Source: Methanoculleus methanifontis
Lineage (GTDB): Archaea; Halobacteriota; Methanomicrobia; Methanomicrobiales; Methanoculleaceae
Assembly: GCF_030464365.1 (NCBI RefSeq)
Contig: NZ_VCYI01000004.1
Coordinates: 62,001 to 126,000, forward strand
DNA: 64,000 nucleotides
Direction: 5' to 3'
Position 1 is the first letter of the stretch; each line of letters begins with the position of its first letter. The translations under genes were made by a program, and so were the position numbers. The notes beneath the pieces were generated by a model. That model was not told where the DNA came from, made no database searches, and worked only from the letters and a program-made list of their open reading frames with translations. Shown piece after piece: positions 46,701-53,835 of this stretch.

Positions 46701-47351
46701 ATCGAGGAACTGCTAAACGGCATGGAGAGAACGGCCGGTTACATCCAGATCCCGTTCATCACCGCCATGACGCAACAGCGGATGGCCCAGATGCTCTTCT
46801 CGTTCTACCGGGCGAGCGGGAAACCTGCCGCCCGAGAGCGTGCCGCCGATATCGTCTCCACCATCGATGACGACAGGATCCGGTACAACCTGACGGTCCA
46901 GCTCGAGCAGACTATGCCTCAGTCCTGGAAGAACACGGTCTATGCCAGGATCCTCGACTGCCGGGACAAGATCCGGAACAGCGAGTACACCACAAAGGAC
47001 ATGGTCACGCTCGATCGGGCGATACGTGCGGCGCCCGACAGAGCGAAGCGGGCAGCCTACTACACGGAACTCTACCTCATCGCCCGGGGCGCGGGGCAGC
47101 AGGAGGTTGCGGACAGGATGCTGCTCTGCGCGCTCGAAGAGGCACGGATCATCAGGCCGCTCTCACGCCGGGCGTTCGTGCTCGGCGACATGGCGTGCCG
47201 GATCTATGCGGAGCGTTACGAAGACCGGTCAAGGGAGATCCTCGATCTGGCCGTGAGCGAGGCGCTCAACATCCGCGACTCGACGATCCGGGACGAGGTC
47301 TACGACGAGCTGGATATGTCCATGCGGATCATCCAGGAGCACTGGCTGTGA
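43788..47351 (+). CDS. giant alpha-helical repeat (TPR/HEAT-like solenoid) protein
   Basis: An 1187-residue soluble protein without signal peptide, membrane segment or enzymatic motif that I can see. It is built throughout of short helix pairs with patterns like ISRDLVQAGVDTGDIHYIEK, VARAIAGAGIESGDINLV, SEIIPLFIQYGQ and LADPLVEGYVRVG, each unit about 35-45 residues, so a long TPR- or HEAT-like superhelix is expected. That suggests a large scaffold. The downstream acylphosphatase start overlaps its stop (GTGA), so both are read from the same message. I do not recognise the family. Confidence 0.85.
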   Translation: MDGKLQIKQKINSAISSGDLRELEKVVSDISETQTRKEKRSLYEQMNAALVEAAFNEGQPELLSQLVELTREEIFDLTKRTAAVYSEKKDAPWFSAIFTLVDKLDRKSHQSDILARISRDLVQAGVDTGDIHYIEKAGEAFDKISIRKYRSAILSEIIPLFIQYGQKHQNVDIMQYALQMLPEIGDISRQSQLHADVARAIAGAGIESGDINLVISGLSSATEINQKIRRTNSIADIVEAAWKSSLKKEISDIERALDSLPDIPEERLTEVLAILTEQLLDRQRDKKQVYTKLLRIDDEKPWAGQTLVLELLKKAERSGERWFLEKAFEFNARGAETQLPIEEIVLSGIAVVEKSGNPTILLDITPLIDESCDAAKAAQLYRQITDALSRMGDFYHAIEVMKKASSSAQRINAQFFDTSVRLIKEGVRRDEIGLVRENILATLDIDIADSLVHQAVTDFCKEYDFDEVVRHIPAIKELAGSHRTQDTLLLECNTILIERGFVRQKEPSALVDLVSQIGEQDLREQAISTIAVEMARIGVARKDRDLLRHATGLTCEIMDQRARAEAMGGIVDQAAVLAVEDGDLDLLHGMRVLSTSLLEQDYCLFAMGKVVHGLIMYGIEQLSLQALDEAAQILSQIADPSLQRQLADPLVEGYVRVGSLQVADQISRGKAQIFDGMMEPFEIALDLLKASTPHEEISIKIASYVDIMLEYTQVYASPIFAAPMSFLSLEIDGEYERTAMIQRILTFFTDYTKEFDSADPYEVTAYLLEGIEGGAAAQPVLELMYRLLEHTSDVYARYTGMYRIVSAYSALENVEQAETIIRRLHETIGDLSDPSVRAIMLSDLAGLMAGIDHDAAREYLAEAQKTLDDIGIEREAFVRKNLIYAARNLSAVSRQEKDVEWAMGQVGRIEDPVEYVDALAAVFDMVSEPAQRKEILSSMCHTVVNIPSPYVRLSMLFDVAQFAETYGDEEEIEELLNGMERTAGYIQIPFITAMTQQRMAQMLFSFYRASGKPAARERAADIVSTIDDDRIRYNLTVQLEQTMPQSWKNTVYARILDCRDKIRNSEYTTKDMVTLDRAIRAAPDRAKRAAYYTELYLIARGAGQQEVADRMLLCALEEARIIRPLSRRAFVLGDMACRIYAERYEDRSREILDLAVSEALNIRDSTIRDEVYDELDMSMRIIQEHWL

Positions 47352-47635
47352 AGACGATCGAGATCCGGGTTTCAGGAAGAGTGCAGGGCGTCGGGTTCCG
47401 CGCATGCATCAAGAGGATCGCCACCAACCTCGGCGTCGGCGGCGAGGCAATGAATCTCCCCGACGGGCGGGTGCTCATCACCGCAACCGCCGACCCGGTC
47501 ATTCTCGACAAGTTTGTCTCTATGCTGTACGGGTGCCCCCGGGTCGTCATCAGAGAACTCGTCCAGCAGGAGATCTCTCACGCCCCTTACCCCGAGTTCA
47601 CCATCCAGCGGGGCAGTTACCAGTACAGCACGTGA
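47348..47635 (+). CDS. acyP: acylphosphatase
   Basis: Hydrolyses acyl phosphates. The 95-residue protein begins with GTG at 47348, four bases inside the preceding gene. It shows the family motif SGRVQGVGFRACI with the catalytic arginine, and NLPDGRVLI in place of the usual NLPDGxVE with the catalytic asparagine. Length is standard. Its last 19 bases overlap tail-to-tail with the cas1-like gene on the other strand. Confidence 0.93.
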   Translation: MKTIEIRVSGRVQGVGFRACIKRIATNLGVGGEAMNLPDGRVLITATADPVILDKFVSMLYGCPRVVIRELVQQEISHAPYPEFTIQRGSYQYST

Positions 47636-48552
47636 AACTCGGCGTTTGCAAGGAGCGCATCCCGCACAATGCGCACCTGCGCGTCGATACGGTCCTGATC
47701 GATGGAGTCACGGAGCGCCGCGGCCAGCCGGGCCGAGATATCGCTACCCAGATAGCACCTCTTTTCGCTGCATTCGTAATCCCCGCTTTTGATCTCTTCG
47801 CGGGCAAACCGGATGACGGTGCGATCCACCATCGAGGCTTTCTGCGGTTCGATGAGGTCGTGGATGAAACTCCCCGCCCCTTCATGAAGCATGCCGAGGT
47901 CGGGATCGAGGTGCGCCCCGACCACCGAGACGCAACAGTTGCCGTAAAGCATCGCGTATCCGAGCGAGAACATGGCATTGACGGGATCGAGGTACGGGCG
48001 GCTCGTCCTGCGGCGGAACCCGAGTTCCGGCGGGAGTGCGCGGGAGAGGATCTCGTAGTACATATCGGCGGTCAGGCGGGAGAGCCGCCGCAGATTCTCC
48101 ATCGTGACCGAGGCCGAGAGTTCCTCCCGGGCCTGGTGGAGGAAGTCGAGTTCTCCGGCGTAGAAGATGTCGTGTCCCGTGTGGGTGTAGAGTTCCTCGA
48201 TGAGAAGGAGCCTCGACTGGAGGGCGGCCCGCGCGAGCGGCTGCGCGAACCGGTGGGGGCCGGCCCGCTCCTGGGAGAGGCGCACCGCCCCGTCTGGCCG
48301 GTAGCCGTAGGGGTAGAGGTACCCGACGGGTGTACCGTCGATATCGAAGATGGTGATGGCAGCGCCGGCTTTGAGGAGATTTGTCACCGCCGAGGTGTGC
48401 AGGGTATGCCCGCCGACGATAAGGAGATGTTTCACCGCCTGTATGGGATAACGCCGGGTATTGCTCCCGCGCGCGATGATTAACTCCTGTGTCGTCGCCT
48501 TGATGTGCCCCCCGTAGCCGAAGATGGGGAGCCAGGGTTCCGTCGCTGTCAT
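47617..48552 (-). CDS. stand-alone Cas1-family protein
   Basis: Cas1 is the integrase of CRISPR adaptation. From MTATEPWLPIFGYGGHIKAT at 48552 the protein has 311 residues with the full two-domain layout: N-terminal beta domain (VKHLLIVGGHTLHTSAV), then RPYLDPVNAMFSLGYAMLYG, AHLDPDLGMLHEG and HDLIEPQKASMVDR. The metal-ligand histidine (H223) and acidic pair (D232, E235) are present. In the usual IxGxEGxAAxxYF helix I read RRLSRLTADMYYE, so serine 158 sits where the first catalytic glutamate is expected. No cas2, other cas gene, CRISPR array or casposon polymerase lies nearby (polB is 46 kb away). Confidence 0.88.
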   Translation of the reverse strand: MTATEPWLPIFGYGGHIKATTQELIIARGSNTRRYPIQAVKHLLIVGGHTLHTSAVTNLLKAGAAITIFDIDGTPVGYLYPYGYRPDGAVRLSQERAGPHRFAQPLARAALQSRLLLIEELYTHTGHDIFYAGELDFLHQAREELSASVTMENLRRLSRLTADMYYEILSRALPPELGFRRRTSRPYLDPVNAMFSLGYAMLYGNCCVSVVGAHLDPDLGMLHEGAGSFIHDLIEPQKASMVDRTVIRFAREEIKSGDYECSEKRCYLGSDISARLAAALRDSIDQDRIDAQVRIVRDALLANAEFHVLYW

Positions 48553-48953
48553 CCAATCACTCTGGAAAGGAGTATTGGGCGGTTTTTGGTGATTAATGCA
48601 TCGAATCTCCCGGATACAGAGAGAATGCAATATCAGGGTAAGGGTGGCAGAGCAGCCGGGCGGCCACCTGTGCCGCCGCCGTCCGGTGCGGGTGCCTGAG
48701 GGGGCTGCTCGGGAGACGTTTCGGGGAGAAAACACCCTGACGGCACAGGACAGTGGAGCCGGAGCAGTGGACTGTCACGGCGTGACACGCCACGCATTGA
48801 CAAACCTTTTCCGCACCGCCGGCTCATATAACGGTAAAGTATGCCCGACGGCCTGCCGGAGCGGGACCGTCAGGGGTATCGCAACTAGATACCGGGCAAT
48901 ATAGCCGGAATGGAGCACGATCTCTCCAACCGGCGAACAACCGATGGGATACT
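48553..48953. promoter_or_regulatory. divergent control region between cas1-like and paaK genes
   Basis: About 400 bases. For cas1-like, an AT-rich GCATTAATCACC lies about 40 nt upstream (48588-48600, minus strand). For paaK there are two TATA-like boxes, TCATATAACG (about 48823-48832) and GCAATATAGCC (48896-48906). The inverted repeat GGTATC...GATACC (48875-48880 and 48888-48893) lies just before the second and could be an operator. The middle shows nothing else I can name. Confidence 0.45.
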
Positions 48954-50243
48954 ATGTTCTGGAATAGAGAGATGGAGACGATCCGGCCTGACGAACTCGC
49001 GGATCTGCAACTGAAGCGGCTGAAATGGTCGCTAGCCCAGGCACAGAAAGTAGGGCTGTACCAGAGAAAACTGAAAGATGCCAGCGTCTCGCCTGACGAC
49101 ATCAGGACGCTCGACGACGTGGAGAAACTCCCCTTTACCTACAAAAAGGAGCTCCAGGCGGGATACCCGTTCGGCCTCTTCGCGGTTCCCTTGAAAGAGA
49201 TCGTCCGAATTCACACCACCTCCGGCACGACGGGCAAGCCGACCGTTGTCGGCTACACCCGGCAGGACCTGGATAACTGGTCGGAACTGATCGCACGGAA
49301 CATGATGATGATAGGTCTTTCCGAGGACGACGTCTTTCAGAACGCGGTTAACTACGGCCTCTTCACCGGCGGCCTCGGGTTCCACTACGGCGCCGAGAAG
49401 ATCGGGATGACCGTGATCCCGAGCGCGACCGGAAACACCCGCCGCCAGATCGAGATGATCGAGGACTTCGGGGTGACTGCCATCCACTGCACGCCAAGTT
49501 ATGCCCTTCACCTCGCCGAGGTGGCCGAGTCGATGGGAAAGACGCTGGATACCCTGAAAACGGGGATATTCGGGGCCGAACCCTGGTCGGAGAGCATGCG
49601 GGCAGAGCTCGAACGGCGTCTCGGGGTGAAGGCCTACGACAGTTACGGGCTCTCGGAGATGTACGGTCCCGGCGTAGCGTTCGAGTGCCCGGAGAGGGAC
49701 GGGCTTCACATCTGGCACGATTCCTACCTTGTCGAGATCATCGATCCGGAGAGTGGCGAGCGGCTCGCTCCCGGGGAGCGCGGCGAACTCGTCATCACAC
49801 CGCTCGTCAAAAACGCCCTGCCGCTCGTCCGCTACCGCACCGGCGACGTGACCCGGCTGATGGATGACGGGTGCGTCTGCGGGCGCGGGCAGAAGATCGA
49901 GCGGATAACGGGCCGGAGCGACGATATGCTGGTCATCCGGGGGATCAACGTCTTCCCGTCACAGATCGAGCACGTGCTGCGGGCTCTCCCGGAGGTCGGG
50001 GGGCAGTTCATCGTATATATTGATCGCGTCAAACATCTGGATGAGATGACTATCGAGGTAGAGATGAGCAGGGCAGGGTTCTCCGGCGAACTCCAGGATC
50101 TCGCTCGCATGCAGAAGAAGATCTCCGGCGAACTCCACAATACGCTCGGCCTTCGGACCGCGGTGAAACTGGTGGAGCCCGGAACGCTCCCCCGGTTCGA
50201 AGGGAAAGCGAAGCGGGTGATCGACCGCCGGGGGGCGATCTGA
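48954..50243 (+). CDS. paaK: phenylacetate-CoA ligase family protein 1
   Basis: Adenylate-forming ligase that activates an aryl or short acid to its CoA ester. The 429-residue protein has the AMP-binding loop HTTSGTTGKPTVVGYT, the DSYGLSEMYGPGVAFEC motif, YRTGDVTRL and the C-terminal GRSDDMLVIRGINVFPSQIE hinge. In methanogens these ligases are thought to act on indoleacetate or phenylacetate from amino-acid metabolism; the substrate here is not readable. Its stop overlaps the next start by one base. Confidence 0.92.
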   Translation: MFWNREMETIRPDELADLQLKRLKWSLAQAQKVGLYQRKLKDASVSPDDIRTLDDVEKLPFTYKKELQAGYPFGLFAVPLKEIVRIHTTSGTTGKPTVVGYTRQDLDNWSELIARNMMMIGLSEDDVFQNAVNYGLFTGGLGFHYGAEKIGMTVIPSATGNTRRQIEMIEDFGVTAIHCTPSYALHLAEVAESMGKTLDTLKTGIFGAEPWSESMRAELERRLGVKAYDSYGLSEMYGPGVAFECPERDGLHIWHDSYLVEIIDPESGERLAPGERGELVITPLVKNALPLVRYRTGDVTRLMDDGCVCGRGQKIERITGRSDDMLVIRGINVFPSQIEHVLRALPEVGGQFIVYIDRVKHLDEMTIEVEMSRAGFSGELQDLARMQKKISGELHNTLGLRTAVKLVEPGTLPRFEGKAKRVIDRRGAI

Positions 50244-51544
50244 TGGCTTCGTGGAACCCGCGGACGGAAGAGATGCCGCTCGATGAGCTGCGGCGGCTCC
50301 AGTTCAAACTCTTGAAATCCCTGGTATATCGGCTCTACAGTTTCAACGAGTTCTACCGGCGCCGGATGAAGGAGCACCAGGTCCATCCCGACGACATCAG
50401 GACACTTGAGGATGTCGCGAAACTCCCGTTCATGTACAAGAGCGACCTGCGGGACGGCTACCCGGACAAGATCTTCACCGCCGAACGGAATGAACTGGTC
50501 AGGTACCACGTCTCCTCCGGGACGACGGGAAAACCGACGGTCGTTGGCTACACGGAGCGTGATATCGAGAACTGGAGCGAGTCGCTCGCGCGGGCGTTCT
50601 CCTCCTGCGGCCTCGGGCGGGGCGACGTTATGCAGGTGAGTTACGGCTACGGCCTCTTCACCGGCGGCCTCGGCGCCCACTACGGTGCCGAACGGGTCGG
50701 CGCGACCGTTCTTCCGACGAGCGTCGGGAACACCGAGCGGCAGATCGAACTCATGCAGGATCTCCACGTCACTGCCATCGCCTGCACCCCCTCCTACCTC
50801 CTCCACATGGGAGAGGTGGCGGAGAAGATGGGCATCTCGATCAAGAACGACACCGATCTTCGCATGGGCTTCCTCGGCGCCGAACCCTGGTCGGAGCAGA
50901 TGCGGGGCAGGATCGAGGACTGGCTCGGGATCCGCGCCTACGACATATACGGGACGAGCGAACTCTCCGGCCCGATGTTCACCGAGTGCGCCGAACAGCA
51001 GGGGATCCACATCTGGGGCGACCTCGCTCTCATTGAGATCATCGATCCCGCGACCGGCGAGGTGCTCGGGCCCGGCGAACAGGGCGAGCTGACGATCACC
51101 ATGCTGCAGAAAGAGGCGCTTCCCATGGTCAGGTACCGGATCGGCGACCTCACGGCAATCGAGGAAGGAACCTGCGCCTGCGGGCGGACCCATCCGCGTA
51201 TCGGCCGGATCCGCGGGAGGGTGGACGATATGCTGATCGTCCGGGGCATCAACGTCTTCCCGTCGCAGGTGGAGCACGCGCTGCTCGAGATCCCCGAGGT
51301 CGGCAGGCATTTCCAGATCGTCGTCGACCGCAAAGGTGCGCTCGACTCCATGCTCGTGCGGGTGGAGGTGAGCGAGGAGGCGTTCTCCGACAAGATCACC
51401 GAACTGATGGTGATCAAGAAGGCCGTGGAACACCGCCTGCGGAGCTCGCTAAACGTGGGCGTGGATGTCGAACTGGTCGAACCGGGAACTCTTCCGCGGT
51501 TCGAAGGCAAATCGAAGAAGGTTGTTGACAGGAGGTCATTATAA
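50243..51544 (+). CDS. paaK: phenylacetate-CoA ligase family protein 2
   Basis: Close relative of the preceding gene (433 residues) with the same landmarks: VSSGTTGKPTVVGYTERDI, AYDIYGTSELSGPMFTEC, YRIGDLTAIEEGTCACG and GRVDDMLIVRGINVFPSQVE. The pair looks like a tandem duplication that has diverged. One-base overlaps on both sides show a tight three-gene operon with the ACT protein. Confidence 0.92.
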   Translation: MASWNPRTEEMPLDELRRLQFKLLKSLVYRLYSFNEFYRRRMKEHQVHPDDIRTLEDVAKLPFMYKSDLRDGYPDKIFTAERNELVRYHVSSGTTGKPTVVGYTERDIENWSESLARAFSSCGLGRGDVMQVSYGYGLFTGGLGAHYGAERVGATVLPTSVGNTERQIELMQDLHVTAIACTPSYLLHMGEVAEKMGISIKNDTDLRMGFLGAEPWSEQMRGRIEDWLGIRAYDIYGTSELSGPMFTECAEQQGIHIWGDLALIEIIDPATGEVLGPGEQGELTITMLQKEALPMVRYRIGDLTAIEEGTCACGRTHPRIGRIRGRVDDMLIVRGINVFPSQVEHALLEIPEVGRHFQIVVDRKGALDSMLVRVEVSEEAFSDKITELMVIKKAVEHRLRSSLNVGVDVELVEPGTLPRFEGKSKKVVDRRSL

Positions 51545-51975
51545 TGGAGAAATCGTATATCGTCAAACAAATCTCCATCTTTTCGGAGAATCGCCCGGGG
51601 CGTCTCGCGGCTATCGCCGGCGCGCTGCGGGATGCGGGGATCAACATATTTGCGTTCAGTATCGCCGAAGCGGACGGGTTCGGTGTCGTTCGCGCGCTCG
51701 TCGACCGGCCGGAGGACGCATACCAGACGCTGACCGAACTCGGGTTCCGCGTCTCGTTCACCGACGTCATCGGTGTGAAGATGCGCGACGAGCCCGGCGG
51801 CCTCTCGGAGATCGCGTCGATCCTCGGGGACGCCGGGATCAACATCGAGTACGCCTACGCCTACTCGGGAAAAGATGCGGCCGTCCTGATCCTGCGCGTG
51901 GATCTGGTCGAGGACGCCGTCCGGCAGATCCTCGCCCGCGGCGGGGAACTCCTCAAGGCATCCCTCTCCCGGTAA
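51544..51975 (+). CDS. double ACT-domain protein
   Basis: The 143-residue protein consists of two ACT domains: KQISIFSENRPGRLAAIAGA at the start and DEPGGLSEIASILGDAGINI in the second half, each with the D/N-x-PG-x-L ligand turn. ACT domains bind amino acids. As the last gene of the paaK-paaK operon it probably senses an aromatic or branched amino acid and regulates the ligases; this is the usual arrangement for such ligases, but the ligand is inferred. Confidence 0.9.
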   Translation: MEKSYIVKQISIFSENRPGRLAAIAGALRDAGINIFAFSIAEADGFGVVRALVDRPEDAYQTLTELGFRVSFTDVIGVKMRDEPGGLSEIASILGDAGINIEYAYAYSGKDAAVLILRVDLVEDAVRQILARGGELLKASLSR

Positions 51976-51981
51976 CCCGGA

Positions 51982-52347
51982 TCACACAGGGGCCCGGGGC
52001 GCTCCCGGGCCCTCGGCCTCGTCCTTGCGGAACATGTGGACCCTTCCCGCGATGCGCCTGATCGGGAGGACGAACGCAAGGCCCATCCCGGGCTGGTCCA
52101 GTTCTGCGGCGGCGACGATTGCATCGAGCACCGCATCCGTCCGGTCGGCGGCAACGGCCGTTAAGATGATCTCTTTCTCGGGTTCGATGGCGATCCCGAG
52201 AAGCGTCTTTACCTCATGAATACCGGTTCCACGGCCGAGGAGAATGGTTCCTCCTTCAGCCCCGGCACCGCGGGCCGCCGCGAGCACCGGCTCGGACCAG
52301 CCCCGTTTTACGATCGTGATGATCAGTTCGTTACCGTAATCGTTCAT
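51982..52347 (-). CDS. PII-family regulatory protein of a DUF1538 operon
   Basis: The 121-residue protein has a PII-like ferredoxin fold: NELIITIVKRGWSEPVLAAA, GGTILLGRGTGI, IALTAVAADRTDAVLDAIVA-type strand-helix (read IILTAVAADRTDAVLD), and a short tail. It lacks the long GlnB T-loop sequence, so it is a divergent PII relative. It overlaps the preceding DUF1538 gene by 4 bases and ends the operon, suggesting that it gates that transporter as GlnK gates Amt. Confidence 0.82.
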   Translation of the reverse strand: MNDYGNELIITIVKRGWSEPVLAAARGAGAEGGTILLGRGTGIHEVKTLLGIAIEPEKEIILTAVAADRTDAVLDAIVAAAELDQPGMGLAFVLPIRRIAGRVHMFRKDEAEGPGAPRAPV

Positions 52348-53075
52348 GTATCTTCACCTCGTGTTCTCCGGTAGAGGACGCCGAGCATCAGCACCGAGAG
52401 GATGGGTGCAAGCGCAATCAGCGCGATCAGCCCGAACCCGTCCACGACGGGGTTGCGGCCCTCGATCCCCGCCGCAACCCCGACGGCAAGGGAGAGGAGG
52501 AAAGTGACCGCCATCGGGCCGGTGGCGACACTCCCCGAGTCGAACGCTATCCCGACAAACTCCTTATCGGTGAAGAGAAGAAGGACGATGACCAGGAGGT
52601 AGCCGGGGATAAGGAGCCACAGTAGCGGGATACCATAAACAAGGCGGCCCATCCCGAGCGATACGGAGACGGCGACCGCAAGAGAGAGGGTATAGAGGAT
52701 CAGGGACTCCCCGATGTAACCGCTCGACGACTCCTCGACCTGATAGCCGAGAACTCTGACTGCAGGCTCCGCATAGGTAGCGAGAAAACCGAGGAAGAAC
52801 CCGAACGGGATGAGCAGCCATCGCTGGTCGAACGCGGCTAAGGCCTCACCGATCTCCCTGCCCGCCGGGAGGAACGCGACGTTGACGCCCTGGAGAAAGA
52901 GAACCATGCCGAGAGACGCGAGCAGGATGCCTTTGGCGAGGTTCACGACGTAGACTCGCGGAAGTTTCAGGTAGAGCACCTGGAAAACCGAAAAGAAGAT
53001 GACCAGGGGAAGGAGTGCCTGGACAACCTCGAGGGCAACCTGGCCGATCCCGGCGAGAAACGCCGCTGCGATCAT
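52344..53075 (-). CDS. DUF1538 membrane protein B
   Basis: A 243-residue integral membrane protein with about six or seven hydrophobic helices (for example ALLPLVIFFSVFQVLYL, SVATGPMAVTFLLSLAVGVA, FGLIALIALAPILSVLMLGV). The repeated SGSVATGPM and DGFGLIALxALAPIL motifs match DUF1538. It is homologous to the next gene upstream, and in other organisms the two halves can be one protein, so the two products probably form a heteromeric transporter. Substrate unknown. ATGA overlaps on both sides. Confidence 0.88.
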   Translation of the reverse strand: MIAAAFLAGIGQVALEVVQALLPLVIFFSVFQVLYLKLPRVYVVNLAKGILLASLGMVLFLQGVNVAFLPAGREIGEALAAFDQRWLLIPFGFFLGFLATYAEPAVRVLGYQVEESSSGYIGESLILYTLSLAVAVSVSLGMGRLVYGIPLLWLLIPGYLLVIVLLLFTDKEFVGIAFDSGSVATGPMAVTFLLSLAVGVAAGIEGRNPVVDGFGLIALIALAPILSVLMLGVLYRRTRGEDT

Positions 53076-53767
53076 GCGTAGACCAACCCCATTACCATAA
53101 CGCCGAGGATGGGGGCGATCGAGGCGAGCCCGATCAACCCGAACCCGTCTGTGAGAGCCGAACGTCCGGCAAGAACCGCACTGACACCGGTTCCGAGCGC
53201 CAGGATGATCGGGATCGTCAGGAGCCCGGTGGTAATCCCCCCCGCATCAACAGCGACCGCGAGAAACTCAGGCGATGAGAACGGCGCAAGGAGGAGGATT
53301 GCACCATACCCCACGACGAAGAGATACGCGAGAGGAAACCCGAAGATGATGCGGAGGACTGCAACGGTGATGACAAAACCCACACTGACCGCGATCGCGA
53401 GGAGCAGGGGGCCCGAGGGGATACCGGCTCCGGGCACGGCATCAAGCATCTCGGTGAGGACACGGAGGTTCGGCTCCGCCACGATCGTCAGGAACCCAAA
53501 GAGGAACGAGCCTGCGACGACCAGCAGGAGCGAGCCCCGGGCGGGCAGTTCCGAACCTATCGCCTCGCCGACGGGCAGAAGGCCCGCCTTGACACCGGAG
53601 AGGAAGAGCGCTATCCCGAGGATCACCATACCGCTTCCGAGCAGGAAGAGGAGGAGATCGGAAGGCGGAACCCGGAGAAGGACGATCTTGAAGATGGTGA
53701 TGACGAGGATGATGGGGAGAACTGCCCGAAGAACCTCAAAGACCGACTCCCTGATATCCTGCATCAC
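53072..53767 (-). CDS. DUF1538 membrane protein A
   Basis: A 231-residue membrane protein paralogous to the next one: VLRAVLPIILVITIFKIVLL, then AGGITTGLLTIPIILALGTG and DGFGLIGLASIAPILGVMVM. The shared GGITTGxxTIPxIL and SGSVATGPM loops may be pore or substrate motifs. It is the first gene of the operon and has its own TATA box (minus strand, about 53808-53817), 41-50 nt upstream. Confidence 0.88.
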   Translation of the reverse strand: MMQDIRESVFEVLRAVLPIILVITIFKIVLLRVPPSDLLLFLLGSGMVILGIALFLSGVKAGLLPVGEAIGSELPARGSLLLVVAGSFLFGFLTIVAEPNLRVLTEMLDAVPGAGIPSGPLLLAIAVSVGFVITVAVLRIIFGFPLAYLFVVGYGAILLLAPFSSPEFLAVAVDAGGITTGLLTIPIILALGTGVSAVLAGRSALTDGFGLIGLASIAPILGVMVMGLVYA

Positions 53768-53807
53768 CTTACCGTTCCTCCCCGGTGATCAGGTATTCTG
53801 TCGTAAG

Positions 53808-53817
53808 CAGAAATAAA
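53808..53817 (-). promoter_or_regulatory. TATA box for the DUF1538-PII operon
   Basis: Minus-strand TTTTATTTCT lies in the 68-base gap between the HPS-RraA gene and the first DUF1538 gene. Confidence 0.45.
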
Positions 53818-53835
53818 AGCGGCGCTTGCCCCCGA

